DNA of 64,000 nt from Trinickia diaoshuihuensis (GCF_003390925.1 NZ_QUBS01000088.1:62001-126000), one strand, 5' to 3'. Positions 25,683 through 35,781 are shown, counted from the stretch's first letter. Notes: generated by a model from the sequence alone, not told the origin. Made by a program: numbers and translations.

Positions 25683-28600
25683 TTATTCAATATGAGTGGT
25701 TGCTTCGGTCTGCATGCCTGCCGTGCCGGCGCGGCGTTTCGCGAGCCGGCCGTGAACCATGCCGAAGACGACCGGCACGAACACGAGTGTGGAAAGCGTG
25801 CCGAGCGCGAGGCCGCCGATCACGGCGCGCCCGAGCGGCGCGTTCTGTTCGCCGCCGTCGCCGAGCCCGAGCGCCATCGGCAGCATGCCGATCAGCATGG
25901 CGAGCGCCGTCATCAGCACGGGGCGGAAGCGGTTGAAGCCCGCGTCCAGCGCGGCGGCCAGCGGGGCGACGCCCGCGGCGAGCGACTCGCGCGCCGAGTT
26001 GATGACGAGAATGCTGTTGGCCGTGGCAATGCCCATGCAGAGAATGGTTCCCGTGAGCGCCGGCACGCTGAGCGTGGTTTGTGTGACGAACAACATCCAG
26101 GCGATGCCGGCGAGCGAGACCGGCAAACCGCTCACGATGATGAGCGGGTCGAGCCACGACTGGAAGTTCACGACCATCAGCAGATAGACGAGCGTAATGG
26201 CGAAAACGAGACCGGCCGCGAGACCGCCGAACGATGCGTTCATCGACTGCACCTGGCCGCGCACCACGATCGACGAGCCGGGCGGCAGTTGAGCGCGCGC
26301 TTCATCGACGAGACGGTTCACATCGGCGGCGACACCGCCTAGGTCGCGTCCCTGCGTCGAGGCGAAGATATCGAGCACGGGCTGCACGTTGTAATGCGAG
26401 ACCACGGCTTGCTGCGAGCCGCGCGAGACGGTGCCGATCGTCCCGAGTTGATTTTGCGGCGTGGTCGAGCCGGATTGCGTCGTCGTTACCGGGATATTGG
26501 CGAGCGTTTGCAGCGAATGGATGTCGTACTGCGGCACTTCCGTCACGAGCGGATAGCTCACGCCGTTCTTCGGATCGAGCCAGAAATTCGGCGTCGTCTG
26601 GGCGCTGCCGGACAGCGCGATCAGCAGATTCTGCGCGACCTCGTGCTGCGTGAGGCCCGCTTGCAGCGCCTTCGTACGGTCGACGTTCACGTCGATCGTG
26701 GGTTCGTCGCCGGGCTGCTGGATACGCGCGTCGACGAGTCCGCGCACGCCGCGCATCTCGTCGAGCAGTCGATTCGCGACGACGCGGTTCTGCTCGAGCT
26801 TGTTTCCGACGATCTGCACGTCGATGGGCGCGGGCAGGCCGAAGTTCAGTATTTGGCTCACGATGTCGGCGGGTAGGAACGCGAAGGTCACGCCGGGAAA
26901 TGACGCATCGAGCACGTTGCGCAGCTTCGCGACGTATTGCGCGGTGGGTTTATGCTTCGGCGCGAGGGTGACGAGGATGTCCGCATCTTCGGGGCCGATC
27001 GGGTCCGAGGAGTCGTAAGTGAGGTTGATGCCGCTCACGGGCACGCCGATGTTGTCGAGCACGGCGGCTTGTTCGTCATGAGGAATGACGCCGCGGATTT
27101 TCGCTTCGACTTCATCGGTGAGGCGAGCCGTTTGCTCGATGCGCGTGCCCGTGGGCGCACGCAGATGCAGGCGGATTTCGCCCGTATCGACCGCGGGGAA
27201 AAAGTCGCGGCCCGTGAAGGGAAAGAGCGCAAGAGAGCCGAGACACAGTGCGAGCCACAACAAGACGAAGCGGCGCCGGTGTTCGATGGCGGCATCGAGA
27301 AGCGCGCGATAGCGGTTGCGCACGGCTTCGAAGCGCCGCTCGAAGCCTGCCTGAAAACGCGCCAATGCACCGGCGATGCCGCGCGCCGGCGCCGCGTCCT
27401 TCGTTCGAGCGCGCAGCAGGTACATGGCCAGCGTGGGGATGAGCGTACGTGAGAAAAAGTACGACGCGCACATGGCAAATACCACGGCCTCGGCCATCGG
27501 TACGAACAGATAGCGCGCCACGCCCGAGAGCAGGAACATCGGCACGAATACGATGCAGATGGAGAGCGTCGAAACGAACGTGGGCACTGCGATTTCACCG
27601 GAGCCGTTGAGGATCGCATCGTGCAGCGGGGCGCCGCGCTCCAGGTGATGCGCGATGTTTTCGATGGCGACGGTGGCATCGTCGACGAGTATGCCGACGG
27701 CCAGGGCGAGGCCGCCGAGCGTCATGATGTTGATCGTTTGGCCGAGCGCGGCGAGCGCGATCAGCGACGTGAGCACCGCGAGCGGAATCGTCACGGCGAT
27801 GATGAGGGTGGCGCGCCAACTGCCGAGAAAGAGCAGGATCATCGCAGCCGTGAGGCAAGCGGCAATGAGCGCTTCGCGCACGACGCCCGAGATCGCCGAC
27901 TTGACGAACACCGATTGATCTGCAAGCGGCGTGATCTTGAGCGAATGGGGCAGGTCCGCGGCGATCTTCGGCAGCATCGCCTTGATCTGGTCGATGATCG
28001 TAAGCGTCGAGGCGCTGCCGGTCTTCTCGACGGTAAGCAGTGCGGCACGTTTGCCATCCGCGCGCACGATATTCGTTTGAGGCGCATAACCATCGATTAC
28101 GTGTGCGACGTCGCGCACGTACACCACGCTGCCATTCACCGTCTTGATGGGCAGGTCGTTGAGCGCCGCCACCGTTCGCGTGCTGCCGTTCATCTCCACG
28201 TTGTATTCGCGTGAGCCGATCTTCGCCGTGCCACCGGGGAGGATGAGGTTCTGCGCGTTGACGGCGTTCACGACATCGGCGGGCGCGAGGCCCTTTGCCT
28301 GCAGCGCTTGCGGATCGAGCTGCACCATGATCTGGCGGATCTTGCCGCCATAGGGAAGCGGCACGGCCGCGCCTTGCACCGTGGCGAGCTGCGTGCGGAT
28401 GAAACTGTTGCCGAGGTCGTAAAGCGACTGTTCCGGCAACGTCGCGCTTGAGAGGCCCAATTGCAACACGGGCACAGTGGACGCGTTGTACGTGATGATA
28501 TTCGGCGGCAGCGTGCCCGGCGGCAGGATGCGCAGGATCGACGCGGAGTTCGAGGCGGCTTCGGCAATTGCGCGATTGATGTCGGCACCGGGATGGAAAA

Positions 28601-28883
28601 ATACCTTCACTACGGAGACACCGTTCAGGGACTGCGATTCGATATGCTCGATATCGTCCACGTCGGAAGTCAACGCACGCTCGTAATTCGAGGTGATCCG
28701 ATGCGCCATGTCCTCGGCCGAGAAGCCGTTGTAGGTCCAGACGATGCTGACCACGGGGATGTCGATGTTCGGGAAAATATCCGTGGGCGTGCGCATGATG
28801 GCAAGCGGCCCGAGGATGAACAGCAGCGCGGCGAGCACGATGAACGTGTAAGGCCGCCTGAGGGCCAGTTTGACGATCCACAT
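25683..28883 (-). CDS. RND efflux permease, HAE1-like
   Basis: A 1066-residue inner-membrane proton antiporter with the normal two-fold RND layout: TM1, a large porter loop, TM2-6, a central loop, TM7, a second porter loop, TM8-12. The proton-relay aspartate pair is present in TM4 (ALAVGILVDDATVAIENIAH), typical of the hydrophobe/amphiphile (HAE) class rather than CzcA/CusA metal pumps. The first helix begins MWIVKLALRRPYTFIVLAAL. It is first in an operon with adaptor and channel genes. Regulation by the two-component system at 20842-22952 is likely from position, although the operons converge rather than share a promoter. The substrate is unknown. Confidence 0.95.
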   Translation of the reverse strand: MWIVKLALRRPYTFIVLAALLFILGPLAIMRTPTDIFPNIDIPVVSIVWTYNGFSAEDMAHRITSNYERALTSDVDDIEHIESQSLNGVSVVKVFFHPGADINRAIAEAASNSASILRILPPGTLPPNIITYNASTVPVLQLGLSSATLPEQSLYDLGNSFIRTQLATVQGAAVPLPYGGKIRQIMVQLDPQALQAKGLAPADVVNAVNAQNLILPGGTAKIGSREYNVEMNGSTRTVAALNDLPIKTVNGSVVYVRDVAHVIDGYAPQTNIVRADGKRAALLTVEKTGSASTLTIIDQIKAMLPKIAADLPHSLKITPLADQSVFVKSAISGVVREALIAACLTAAMILLFLGSWRATLIIAVTIPLAVLTSLIALAALGQTINIMTLGGLALAVGILVDDATVAIENIAHHLERGAPLHDAILNGSGEIAVPTFVSTLSICIVFVPMFLLSGVARYLFVPMAEAVVFAMCASYFFSRTLIPTLAMYLLRARTKDAAPARGIAGALARFQAGFERRFEAVRNRYRALLDAAIEHRRRFVLLWLALCLGSLALFPFTGRDFFPAVDTGEIRLHLRAPTGTRIEQTARLTDEVEAKIRGVIPHDEQAAVLDNIGVPVSGINLTYDSSDPIGPEDADILVTLAPKHKPTAQYVAKLRNVLDASFPGVTFAFLPADIVSQILNFGLPAPIDVQIVGNKLEQNRVVANRLLDEMRGVRGLVDARIQQPGDEPTIDVNVDRTKALQAGLTQHEVAQNLLIALSGSAQTTPNFWLDPKNGVSYPLVTEVPQYDIHSLQTLANIPVTTTQSGSTTPQNQLGTIGTVSRGSQQAVVSHYNVQPVLDIFASTQGRDLGGVAADVNRLVDEARAQLPPGSSIVVRGQVQSMNASFGGLAAGLVFAITLVYLLMVVNFQSWLDPLIIVSGLPVSLAGIAWMLFVTQTTLSVPALTGTILCMGIATANSILVINSARESLAAGVAPLAAALDAGFNRFRPVLMTALAMLIGMLPMALGLGDGGEQNAPLGRAVIGGLALGTLSTLVFVPVVFGMVHGRLAKRRAGTAGMQTEATTHIE

Positions 28884-29156
28884 GACGTTGTCCGGGTGTT
28901 AGCGGGGTTGGCGCAAGTATCGGGAGGGCGCGCTTACCCGCTGCTGACCTGGACATTACGGATTTGTCATCTTGGGGACGACGAGGCGGATGCGGTTATC
29001 GGCGCATTGGCGCAGATAACGAACTCGTAATCGACGAGTCAGCTTCGGGTCAGCGCCGCTCGACCAGAATCCAGTCAACCTTCGCGACACTGCCGGAGGG
29101 CGGCTGAAGCGGCATCATTTGACGATGCGGCGGCCATTCATTGAGAGGTGAACATC

Positions 29157-29408
29157 ATGAAAGCATTCGTTTCCGCTTGGCTCGTTACCTGCGCCCTGGC
29201 CGCTCCGGCCGCCGCCTTCGCCCAGAGTGCCGTGACGGCCGCGAACGCGCCCGTCACGCGAGCACAGGTGATGGCGGATCTCGCGCGAGTGGAGCACGCG
29301 GGGTATCGTCCTTCGGGCGATGATCCCTACTATCCCGAAGACATCCAGCGCGCCGAATCGATCGTCGCGCAGCAACAAGCACAGAAAGCGCGGCAGGCAC
29401 GGCAATAA
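29157..29408 (+). CDS. DUF4148 secreted small protein
   Basis: An 83-residue protein with a clear Sec signal peptide (MKAFVSAWLVTCALAAPAAA, cleavage near AFA-QS), then the DUF4148 core TRAQVMADLARVEHAGYRPS, GDDPYYPEDIQRAE and a Gln/Ala-rich tail. DUF4148 proteins are very common in Burkholderiales, often many per genome, and their role is unknown. ATG 29157 is chosen because GAGAGGTG lies seven bases upstream; an in-frame GTG at 29148 falls within that ribosome site. It diverges from the RND permease and converges with the molybdenum hydroxylase gene. Confidence 0.85.
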   Translation: MKAFVSAWLVTCALAAPAAAFAQSAVTAANAPVTRAQVMADLARVEHAGYRPSGDDPYYPEDIQRAESIVAQQQAQKARQARQ

Positions 29409-29448
29409 AGCCGGGCGCCGCCGCGCATTTCGGTCGGCTCTAAGGATC

Positions 29449-29471
29449 GAGGGCGAGACGGCCCCGCCCTC
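29449..29471. terminator. GC-rich hairpin between convergent genes
   Basis: GAGGGCG and CGCCCTC form a seven-base stem with a nine-base loop between the stops of the DUF4148 gene and the molybdenum hydroxylase. No T-tract follows on either strand, so it is only a weak terminator candidate. Confidence 0.3.
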
Positions 29472-29477
29472 TACGCA

Positions 29478-31718
29478 TCAAGCCCGCTTCAACTGCGCTG
29501 CAACGGGCAGCTTGCGCACCCGCGTCCCCGTCGCCGCGAAAATCGCGTTGGTGACGGCGGGCGCGAGCGCCGCGGTCCCCGGCTCGCCAATTCCTCCCGG
29601 CGCTTCGGTGCTCTGCACGAGATGCACTTCGATCGGTGGAGTCTCGTTCATCCGCAGCACGCGATAGTCGGTGAAGTTCGATTGCTCGACGCGCCCGTCT
29701 TTCAGCGTGATCTCGCCATAAAGGACCGCGCTGATTCCAAACACGACGCCGCCTTCGATCTGCGCCTGCACGGTTTTCGGGTTCACCGTCATCCCGCAAT
29801 CGACCGCGCAAACCACGCGCTTGACGGTCACTTGTCCGTCGGAATCGACCGCCACCTGAGCCACCATCGACAAATAGCTGCCGAATGCGTGCATCACCGA
29901 CACGCCGCGCCCTTCGCCCTTCGGCAACGGCTCGCCCCAACCGGCCGCGCGCGTGGCTACCTCGAGTACGTTGGCTGCGCGCGGCGACTTGTCTTTCAAC
30001 AGATCGCGCCGGTATTGCGCCGGGTCGATCCGCGCTTGCGCGGCCAACTCATCGATGAAGCTCTCCACGACGAAGGTGCCGCGCGTGGCGCCCACGCCGC
30101 GCCAGAACGCGGTCGGCACGGTCCGGGGCTCCTGACGAACGTAATCCACCCATTGATTCGGAATCGCATAGGGCAACTCGGCGGCCACCTCGACGGCATC
30201 GGAGTCCACGCCGTTCGCTACCGCGCCGGGTGCGAATCGAGAAAGGATCGAAGAACCGACGATCCGATGCTGCCATGCGATGGGCCGCCCGTTATCGTCG
30301 AGCCCGGCCGAAATGCGGTCGTAGTAGTACGGCCGATACATATCGTGCTGAACGTCTTCCTCGCGCGTCCAAAACACCTTGACCGGCGCATCCACCTGTT
30401 TGCCGATTTCGACGGCCTGCGCGATCATATCGACCTCGAGCCGCCGCCCGAACCCGCCGCCGATCAAATGGTTATGGACGGTAATCTTCTCGAGCGGCAA
30501 GCCCGTCGCCTTTTGCGCGGCTTGCGCGGCAAACCCAGGCACCTGCGTGCCCACCCAGATTTCGCATCCATCGGGCCGCACGTGCACCGTACAGTTCATC
30601 GGCTCCATCGTCGCGTGCGCGAGAAACGGCTGTTCGTACACCGCATCGATACGATGCTTTGCCGTCGCGAACGCATGCCGCGCATCGCCTTCCTCGTGTG
30701 CGAGCGCGCCGTCTTTTTGCGCGGCGCTTGCGAGATCGTCGACAATATCCTTCGTCGATAACGTCGCCCCCTCGCCACCATTCCACTTGACGTCGAGCGC
30801 CGCTGCTCCGCTCTTCGCCGCCCAGGTATGGTCGCCTACCACCGCGACGGCATTGTTCAGCTTGACCACTTGCCGCACGCCGCCGACTTTCTTGGCGCTC
30901 GCCTCGTCGACGCTCGCCAGCGTGCCGCCCAGCACGGGGCAATGCACGATCGCCGCATAGCGCATCCCGGGCAGATGCACATCGAAACCGAATCGGGCAG
31001 ACCCGTCCACCTTTTGCGGCGAATCGAGCCGGTTAGTCGGCTTGCCCACGAGCGTGAATTGCGCGGGGCTTTTGAGCTTGACCTCCGCCGGGACCGGCAT
31101 CTTCGCAGCCGTATCGACGAGTTCTCCGTAGCCGATACGGCGCCCCGACGGAATATGCACGACGGTGCCTTGCTCCGCCCGGCAGGTCGCGGCATCGACC
31201 TTCCATCGCTGAGCCGCCGCGGCGACGAGCAGCACGCGCGCGATCGCCCCCGCTTCGCGCATCGGCTGCCACGCATAGCGAATCGAAGTCGAGCCCCCGG
31301 TGAGTTGCCCGCCGCCGAGCAATGGATCGCCGTACAGCTTCGCGTTGGGCGGCGCGTGATCGAGCGCCACGCTTTGGAGCGGCACCTCCAACTCCTCCGC
31401 GATCAACATTGGAATGGCGGTATAAACGCCCTGCCCCATTTCGACCTTAGGCATGATCAGCGTCACCAAGCCCTGACGATCGATTCGAATGAATGCATTC
31501 GGCGCGAACACGCCGGCGCTCGGCGATGACGGGGCATCGCCGATTCTCACGCCGGCGCGATGCGCGGCTTGCGCCGCGGCCGGCACGCTGAACCCGAGCA
31601 ATAAACCACCGCCCGCGGCCGCGCCAACCGTCACGCCGAACTTCAGGAACGTGCGGCGCGATACGCCGGCGCTTGACGACGCAAGCGCGCGCCCCGCTTC
31701 GAGGAGACCTTGCGACAT
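29478..31718 (-). CDS. molybdopterin large subunit of an IorB/XdhA-type aldehyde or xanthine oxidoreductase
   Basis: A 746-residue molybdenum hydroxylase subunit with a twin-arginine signal (SRRTFLKFGVTVGAAAGGGL) at about residues 20-45, so it is exported folded with its cofactor. The family segments GGGFGRRLEVDMIAQA, GVGATRGTFVVESFIDEL and the C-terminal active-site glutamate loop GIGEPGTAALAP are visible. This membrane-anchored or periplasmic type resembles isoquinoline 1-oxidoreductase and nicotinate/aldehyde dehydrogenases. ATG 31718 follows GGAGGCTTG and leaves one base after the iron-sulfur gene's stop, so the two are translated together. No FAD subunit or cytochrome gene is present here. 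The substrate is unknown. Confidence 0.92.
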   Translation of the reverse strand: MSQGLLEAGRALASSSAGVSRRTFLKFGVTVGAAAGGGLLLGFSVPAAAQAAHRAGVRIGDAPSSPSAGVFAPNAFIRIDRQGLVTLIMPKVEMGQGVYTAIPMLIAEELEVPLQSVALDHAPPNAKLYGDPLLGGGQLTGGSTSIRYAWQPMREAGAIARVLLVAAAAQRWKVDAATCRAEQGTVVHIPSGRRIGYGELVDTAAKMPVPAEVKLKSPAQFTLVGKPTNRLDSPQKVDGSARFGFDVHLPGMRYAAIVHCPVLGGTLASVDEASAKKVGGVRQVVKLNNAVAVVGDHTWAAKSGAAALDVKWNGGEGATLSTKDIVDDLASAAQKDGALAHEEGDARHAFATAKHRIDAVYEQPFLAHATMEPMNCTVHVRPDGCEIWVGTQVPGFAAQAAQKATGLPLEKITVHNHLIGGGFGRRLEVDMIAQAVEIGKQVDAPVKVFWTREEDVQHDMYRPYYYDRISAGLDDNGRPIAWQHRIVGSSILSRFAPGAVANGVDSDAVEVAAELPYAIPNQWVDYVRQEPRTVPTAFWRGVGATRGTFVVESFIDELAAQARIDPAQYRRDLLKDKSPRAANVLEVATRAAGWGEPLPKGEGRGVSVMHAFGSYLSMVAQVAVDSDGQVTVKRVVCAVDCGMTVNPKTVQAQIEGGVVFGISAVLYGEITLKDGRVEQSNFTDYRVLRMNETPPIEVHLVQSTEAPGGIGEPGTAALAPAVTNAIFAATGTRVRKLPVAAQLKRA

Positions 31719-31719
31719 A

Positions 31720-32175
31720 TCAAGCCTCCGTGGCGGCATGCTTGATCGCCGCGCGAATGCGGTTATAGGTGCCGCAGCGGCAGATATTGCCCGACATGGC
31801 GGCGTCGATATCGGCATCGCTCGGATGCGGATTGGTCGCGAGCAGCGATGCGGCCGACATCACCTGCCCCGACTGGCAATAGCCGCACTGCACGACATCG
31901 AGCGCCGTCCACGCGGCTTGCACCTTACGGCCGGCGGGCGTTTCGCCCACCGCTTCGATCGTCGTTATCTTCTTGCCGACGACGGCCGCGACCGGCAAAA
32001 CGCATGACCGAACGGCCGCACCATCCAAATGAACCGTACAGGCGCCGCATTGCGCAATGCCGCAACCGAATTTAGTGCCCGTCAGACCTACTAAATCCCG
32101 TAGCACCCACAGCAACGGCATATCATCCGGCGCATTCACTTCATGCGTCTTGCCATTGATCGTCAGCGTCGTCAT
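31720..32175 (-). CDS. [2Fe-2S] small subunit of the molybdenum hydroxylase
   Basis: A 151-residue iron-sulfur protein of the IorA/CoxS type. The plant-ferredoxin-like N-terminal cluster motif is [17 protein letters not shown] with the fourth Cys in RSCVLP. The second, helical cluster motif is [10 protein letters not shown] with [11 protein letters not shown]. It passes electrons from the molybdenum site of the adjacent large subunit to an acceptor such as a cytochrome. It has no signal peptide and would be carried across the membrane with the Tat-tagged partner. It starts at ATG 32175 and lies just downstream of the alcohol dehydrogenase gene (11-base gap), so aldehyde produced there could be its substrate; that link is inference. 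Confidence 0.93.
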   Translation of the reverse strand: MTTLTINGKTHEVNAPDDMPLLWVLRDLVGLTGTKFGCGIAQCGACTVHLDGAAVRSCVLPVAAVVGKKITTIEAVGETPAGRKVQAAWTALDVVQCGYCQSGQVMSAASLLATNPHPSDADIDAAMSGNICRCGTYNRIRAAIKHAATEA

Positions 32176-32186
32176 GCACCCTCCGG

Positions 32187-33239
32187 CTATTGTTTGAGCG
32201 AATTGAGGTCGATTACGAAGCGGTACTTTACATCGCTCTTCAACATTCGATCGTATGCCTGGTTGATGCTTTGCATGGGGATGATTTCGATATCCGAGGT
32301 AATCCCGTGCTGACCGCAGAAGTCCAGCATTTCTTGCGTTTCGGCAATGCCGCCGATCAACGAACCGGCCAGACGGCGCCGCTTGAAGATCAGATTGAAC
32401 ACTTGCGGCGACGGGTGATCGTGCTCGGGTGCGCCGACCAGCGTCATCGTCGCATCGCGCTTGAGCAATTCGATGAACGGATTCAAGTCGTGTTGCGCGG
32501 CCACCGTATTGAGGATGAAATCGAAACTATTCGCATGCGCCTGCATTTGCGCAGGGTCTTTCGAAATCACGACTTCGTGCGCGCCCAGACGTTTCGCGTC
32601 TTCGACTTTCGAGGGCGAAGTCGTAAACAGGACGACATGTGCGCCCATTGCGCGCGCCAATTTCACGCCCATGTGCCCGAGACCGCCCAAACCGACGATG
32701 CCGACTTTCTTGCCCGGGCCCGCCCCCCATTGGCGCAACGGCGAATACGTCGTGATGCCCGCGCACAATAGCGGAGCCGCGCCGGCCGGATCCAGATTGC
32801 CCGGTACGTTCAGGACGAACGCTTCGTCCACGACGACGCTCGTCGAATAGCCGCCGTAGGTAACCTCGCCGCTGACGCGATCCACGCCGTTATAGGTGCC
32901 GACGAATCCGTTTTCGCAGTACTGCTCGAGTCCTTCCGCACAGCTTGCGCAGGTGCGGCAAGAATCCACGAGACAGCCGACACCGACCAGATCGCCGCTC
33001 TTATAACGCGTGACGCCGGCGCCGACCTTCGTCACGCGGCCGACGATTTCATGTCCCGGCACGACGGGGTAAATGGTATTGCGCCATTCGTTGCGGGCCT
33101 GGTGCAGGTCCGAATGGCAGACGCCGCAAAACAGCACCTCGATCTGCACATCATGCTCGCGCACGTCGCGGCGCTCGATGTCGAACGGGGCCAGCGGAGT
33201 GTTCGCGTCCTTCGCTGCGTATCCGTGAGTCTTGTACAT
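32187..33239 (-). CDS. zinc-dependent NAD(P) alcohol dehydrogenase (YahK/CAD group)
   Basis: A 350-residue medium-chain dehydrogenase. Catalytic zinc ligands lie in [15 protein letters not shown] and GHEIVGRV, with the structural-zinc cysteines in [15 protein letters not shown]. The nucleotide site is [20 protein letters not shown]. The group includes E. coli YahK/YjgB and plant cinnamyl alcohol dehydrogenases, which reduce a broad range of aldehydes with NADPH. ATG 33239 follows AGGAGCG; a further upstream ATG would lie across that ribosome site. It is divergent from an AraC-type regulator (190-base gap), a common pairing for aldehyde-induced reductases, and heads the run into the molybdenum hydroxylase genes. 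Confidence 0.93.
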   Translation of the reverse strand: MYKTHGYAAKDANTPLAPFDIERRDVREHDVQIEVLFCGVCHSDLHQARNEWRNTIYPVVPGHEIVGRVTKVGAGVTRYKSGDLVGVGCLVDSCRTCASCAEGLEQYCENGFVGTYNGVDRVSGEVTYGGYSTSVVVDEAFVLNVPGNLDPAGAAPLLCAGITTYSPLRQWGAGPGKKVGIVGLGGLGHMGVKLARAMGAHVVLFTTSPSKVEDAKRLGAHEVVISKDPAQMQAHANSFDFILNTVAAQHDLNPFIELLKRDATMTLVGAPEHDHPSPQVFNLIFKRRRLAGSLIGGIAETQEMLDFCGQHGITSDIEIIPMQSINQAYDRMLKSDVKYRFVIDLNSLKQ

Positions 33240-33429
33240 GGTGATTCGCTCCTGCAAAATGCGCGCTCCGACATGGAGCTTCGCAGGTGCAAATGGTAGG
33301 AACTGCCCTGCCCTGACGCCAATGCCTGAATCTATCGAACGCTTGCCTTTTTCTCTTGGATGCCGGCGGCAAAGTGAAATCGGCGCTATATTTTCAGCCT
33401 GATTCTCCTAACGTTTGCGCCGCGCCGTC

Positions 33430-34410
33430 ATGTCCGTTCACGCCTCGCTCTCTTCTATCGCCGATTCCGCTCAGGCCCGCATGGTTCAGTTGCTGGCTAC
33501 CCTGGCCCCGGACGAGGGATATACCCAATCCACGCTCGACGGCGTGAAGTTCATGCGCACGAACGTTTCGATCCCGCGCGTGCCGGTGATGTACGAACCG
33601 TCGATCGTCATCGTCGCGCAAGGCCGTAAACGCGGCTTTCTCGGCAGCCAAGCATTCGTCTACGACGCCCAGCACTATCTCGTGCTTGCGGTGCCGCTAC
33701 CGTTCGAGTGCGAAACCGAAGCGACGCCCGACGAACCGATGCTGGCCATCTCGATCCGGGTCGATCTCGCCGTCGTGGCCGAACTGCTGATGATGCTCAA
33801 CGATACGCGCGGACCGATCGAGACGGAGCCGCGGGCCGTCTACGCCACGCCGCTCGACCCGACGCTGAGCGATGCCGTGTTGCGCCTGCTCGAATCGCTG
33901 TCCTCGTCGCACGACGCCCGTATCCTGGGCCCCGCGATCGTGCGCGAGATCTGTTACCGCGTCCTCACGGGGTCGCAGGGCGACATGATCCGGGCGGCGC
34001 TGACCCATCAAGATCATTTCGGCAGGATTGCAAAAGCCTTACGCCGCATCCACGCGGATTTCGCGGGCAACCTCGACGTCCCCACGCTCGCGCGCGAAGC
34101 GGGAATGAGTTTGGCCGTGTTTCACGCGCAATTCAAAGCCGTGACCGAGACTTCGCCGATGCAATACGTGAAAACGACGCGCTTGCACCACGCGCGCCTG
34201 CTGATGGTGCAAGATCGTTTGAACGTAAGCGCGGCCGCAACGCGCGTGGGGTACGAAAGCGCTTCGCAATTCAGCCGGGAATTCAAGCGATTGTTCGGTA
34301 TGAGCCCGGCCGACGATCTCAAGCGCATGCGCGGCGCCAGCGATGCGAGAGCGAGCGTCGTCCCGCCCTATGCGAAGCCCGGCAGGCCGCGCTACGTCAC
34401 TACCGACTGA
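33430..34410 (+). CDS. AraC-family regulator of the N-terminal PF06719 (YqhC-like) type
   Basis: A 326-residue regulator with the AraC_N (PF06719) sensor domain (residues about 25-185: MYEPSIVIVAQGRKRGFLG, YLVLAVPLPFECETEA) and a C-terminal double HTH (about 215-310: TLAREAGMSLAVFHAQFKAV, YVKTTRLHHARLLM, RVGYESASQFSREFKRLFG). Members such as E. coli YqhC respond to aldehydes and activate adjacent reductase genes. Here it is divergent from a zinc alcohol dehydrogenase and convergent with an aldo/keto reductase, both likely targets. ATG 33430 is used; a GTG/other start a few codons earlier is possible because no strong ribosome site is visible. Confidence 0.88.
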   Translation: MSVHASLSSIADSAQARMVQLLATLAPDEGYTQSTLDGVKFMRTNVSIPRVPVMYEPSIVIVAQGRKRGFLGSQAFVYDAQHYLVLAVPLPFECETEATPDEPMLAISIRVDLAVVAELLMMLNDTRGPIETEPRAVYATPLDPTLSDAVLRLLESLSSSHDARILGPAIVREICYRVLTGSQGDMIRAALTHQDHFGRIAKALRRIHADFAGNLDVPTLAREAGMSLAVFHAQFKAVTETSPMQYVKTTRLHHARLLMVQDRLNVSAAATRVGYESASQFSREFKRLFGMSPADDLKRMRGASDARASVVPPYAKPGRPRYVTTD

Positions 34411-34431
34411 ACGGTCCGAGCCCGGCGGCGT

Positions 34432-35421
34432 TCATCGCGTAGCATCGCCGAAACGGTATTCGCGAGTGAGTTCGTCGAGCTGCGTTTTCAGTTGGGGATC
34501 GAGGGCGAAGTCGACGGCGGCCAACGTGTCGGCCAACTGCTCGGGGCGGCTGGCCCCCAATATGGCCGACGTAACGGAAGGATGAGCCAACACCCAAGCG
34601 ACCGCGACGGTAGGCAGCGCGAGACCGGCGTCGGCGGTCAGCTTCTTCAGTGCTTCGATGGTATCGAACTCGCGCTCGTGCCAGTAACGCGCTTGGTAAA
34701 GCTCGCCTGCGGTGCCCACCGTGAACCGCCCCGCGGGCGGCGGCGCTTCGCGCCGATGCTTGCCCGTCAGCAGGCCGCCGGCAAGCGGGTTATAAGGTAG
34801 GACTGCTAAGCGTTCTTCCTCGGCGAGCGGCAGCAACTCGCGTTCGATCTGACGAAAGAGCAAGTTGTAACGCGGTTGAACCGAAACGAAACGCGCGGTG
34901 CGCAAGACGTCGGCTCTGCCTAGTGCTTTCGCCAAACGGTACGCGAGGAAATTGGAAACGCCCACGTAACGCGCGCGGCCCGAGCGAACGATGACGTCGA
35001 GTGCCTCGAGCGTTTCGTCGAGCGGCGTTTCCCGGTCGTCCGAATGCAGTTGGTAAAGATCGACATAGTCGGTACCGAGCCGCTGCAAGGACGCATCGAT
35101 CGCATCGAGCAAGTGCTTACGGGAAGCGCCCTGCTCCCACGGCGCCTCTCCCATTTTGCCGACCGCCTTCGTCGCCAGCACGAAGCCATGGCGCTTGCCC
35201 TTGAGCCAGCGGCCGACGATTTCCTCGGTCCGCCCGACGCGCGCCTCGCCGCCTCCGAGCGGGTAGACGTTCGCCGTATCGAAAAACGTCACGCCGGCCT
35301 CGGCGGCGGTATCCATGATACGGACCGAGGTCGCCTCGTCCGTCTGAAAGCCGAACGTCATCGTCCCGAGGCATACGCGCGACACGCTTAGACCCGTTGC
35401 GCCGAACTTACGGTATTGCAT
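34432..35421 (-). CDS. aldo/keto reductase
   Basis: A 329-residue (alpha/beta)8-barrel NADPH reductase. The catalytic tetrad is traceable: Asp and Tyr in FFDTANVYPLGGGEARVG, Lys in ATKAVGK, and His in YQLHSDD. The cofactor-end segment GASRPEQL near residue 290 is typical of the family. It belongs to the AKR7/12-like or YajO/YhdN-like group that reduces small aldehydes and ketones. ATG 35421 has GGGAGAAA eight bases upstream. It converges with the AraC regulator with 21 bases between stops. The frame is open farther upstream, but that part is not homologous. Confidence 0.92.
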   Translation of the reverse strand: MQYRKFGATGLSVSRVCLGTMTFGFQTDEATSVRIMDTAAEAGVTFFDTANVYPLGGGEARVGRTEEIVGRWLKGKRHGFVLATKAVGKMGEAPWEQGASRKHLLDAIDASLQRLGTDYVDLYQLHSDDRETPLDETLEALDVIVRSGRARYVGVSNFLAYRLAKALGRADVLRTARFVSVQPRYNLLFRQIERELLPLAEEERLAVLPYNPLAGGLLTGKHRREAPPPAGRFTVGTAGELYQARYWHEREFDTIEALKKLTADAGLALPTVAVAWVLAHPSVTSAILGASRPEQLADTLAAVDFALDPQLKTQLDELTREYRFGDATR

Positions 35422-35538
35422 CGATTTCTCCCAAGCACGCCGCCTTAGACGGCCAAAGCGAAAGGATAATCGCTCTTCGCAAACGGCGTGCGTGATGCAC
35501 ACAAGCGTGCGGCGGCATCCAAGAGAACCCGGCTGGCC

Positions 35539-35781
35539 TCACTTCGAGCCGGTGCTCGCCGACGACGGCTGCGCGGCGGCTTCGCTCGCGGCGCGATCTT
35601 TCTTCGCGGCTTCGTGATGGCCGATGGCGCAGCCGGCCGCGGCCCCCGCGACACCGTGCTTGCCCGCCACATGTCCCACGGCACCGCCTACCACGGCGCC
35701 CTTCATGCATCCCTTTGCCTGCGCCTGAGCGCCGCATAAGGCAACGACGAGGGCGGCACCGCACGCGATGATGGTTTTCAT
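35539..35781 (-). CDS. small exported glycine-zipper protein
   Basis: An 80-residue protein with a signal peptide (MKTIIACGAALVVALCGAQA, cleavage near AQA-KG), then a glycine/alanine zipper (KGAVVGGAVGHVAGKHGVAG, AAAGCAIGHH) and a polar Ala/Ser-rich tail. Proteins like this are frequent in Burkholderia and are thought to sit in or near the outer membrane; no activity is known. Two cysteines flank the zipper (Cys25 and Cys51) and could pair in the periplasm. GGAGCC before ATG 35781 is the likely ribosome site. Confidence 0.72.
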   Translation of the reverse strand: MKTIIACGAALVVALCGAQAQAKGCMKGAVVGGAVGHVAGKHGVAGAAAGCAIGHHEAAKKDRAASEAAAQPSSASTGSK

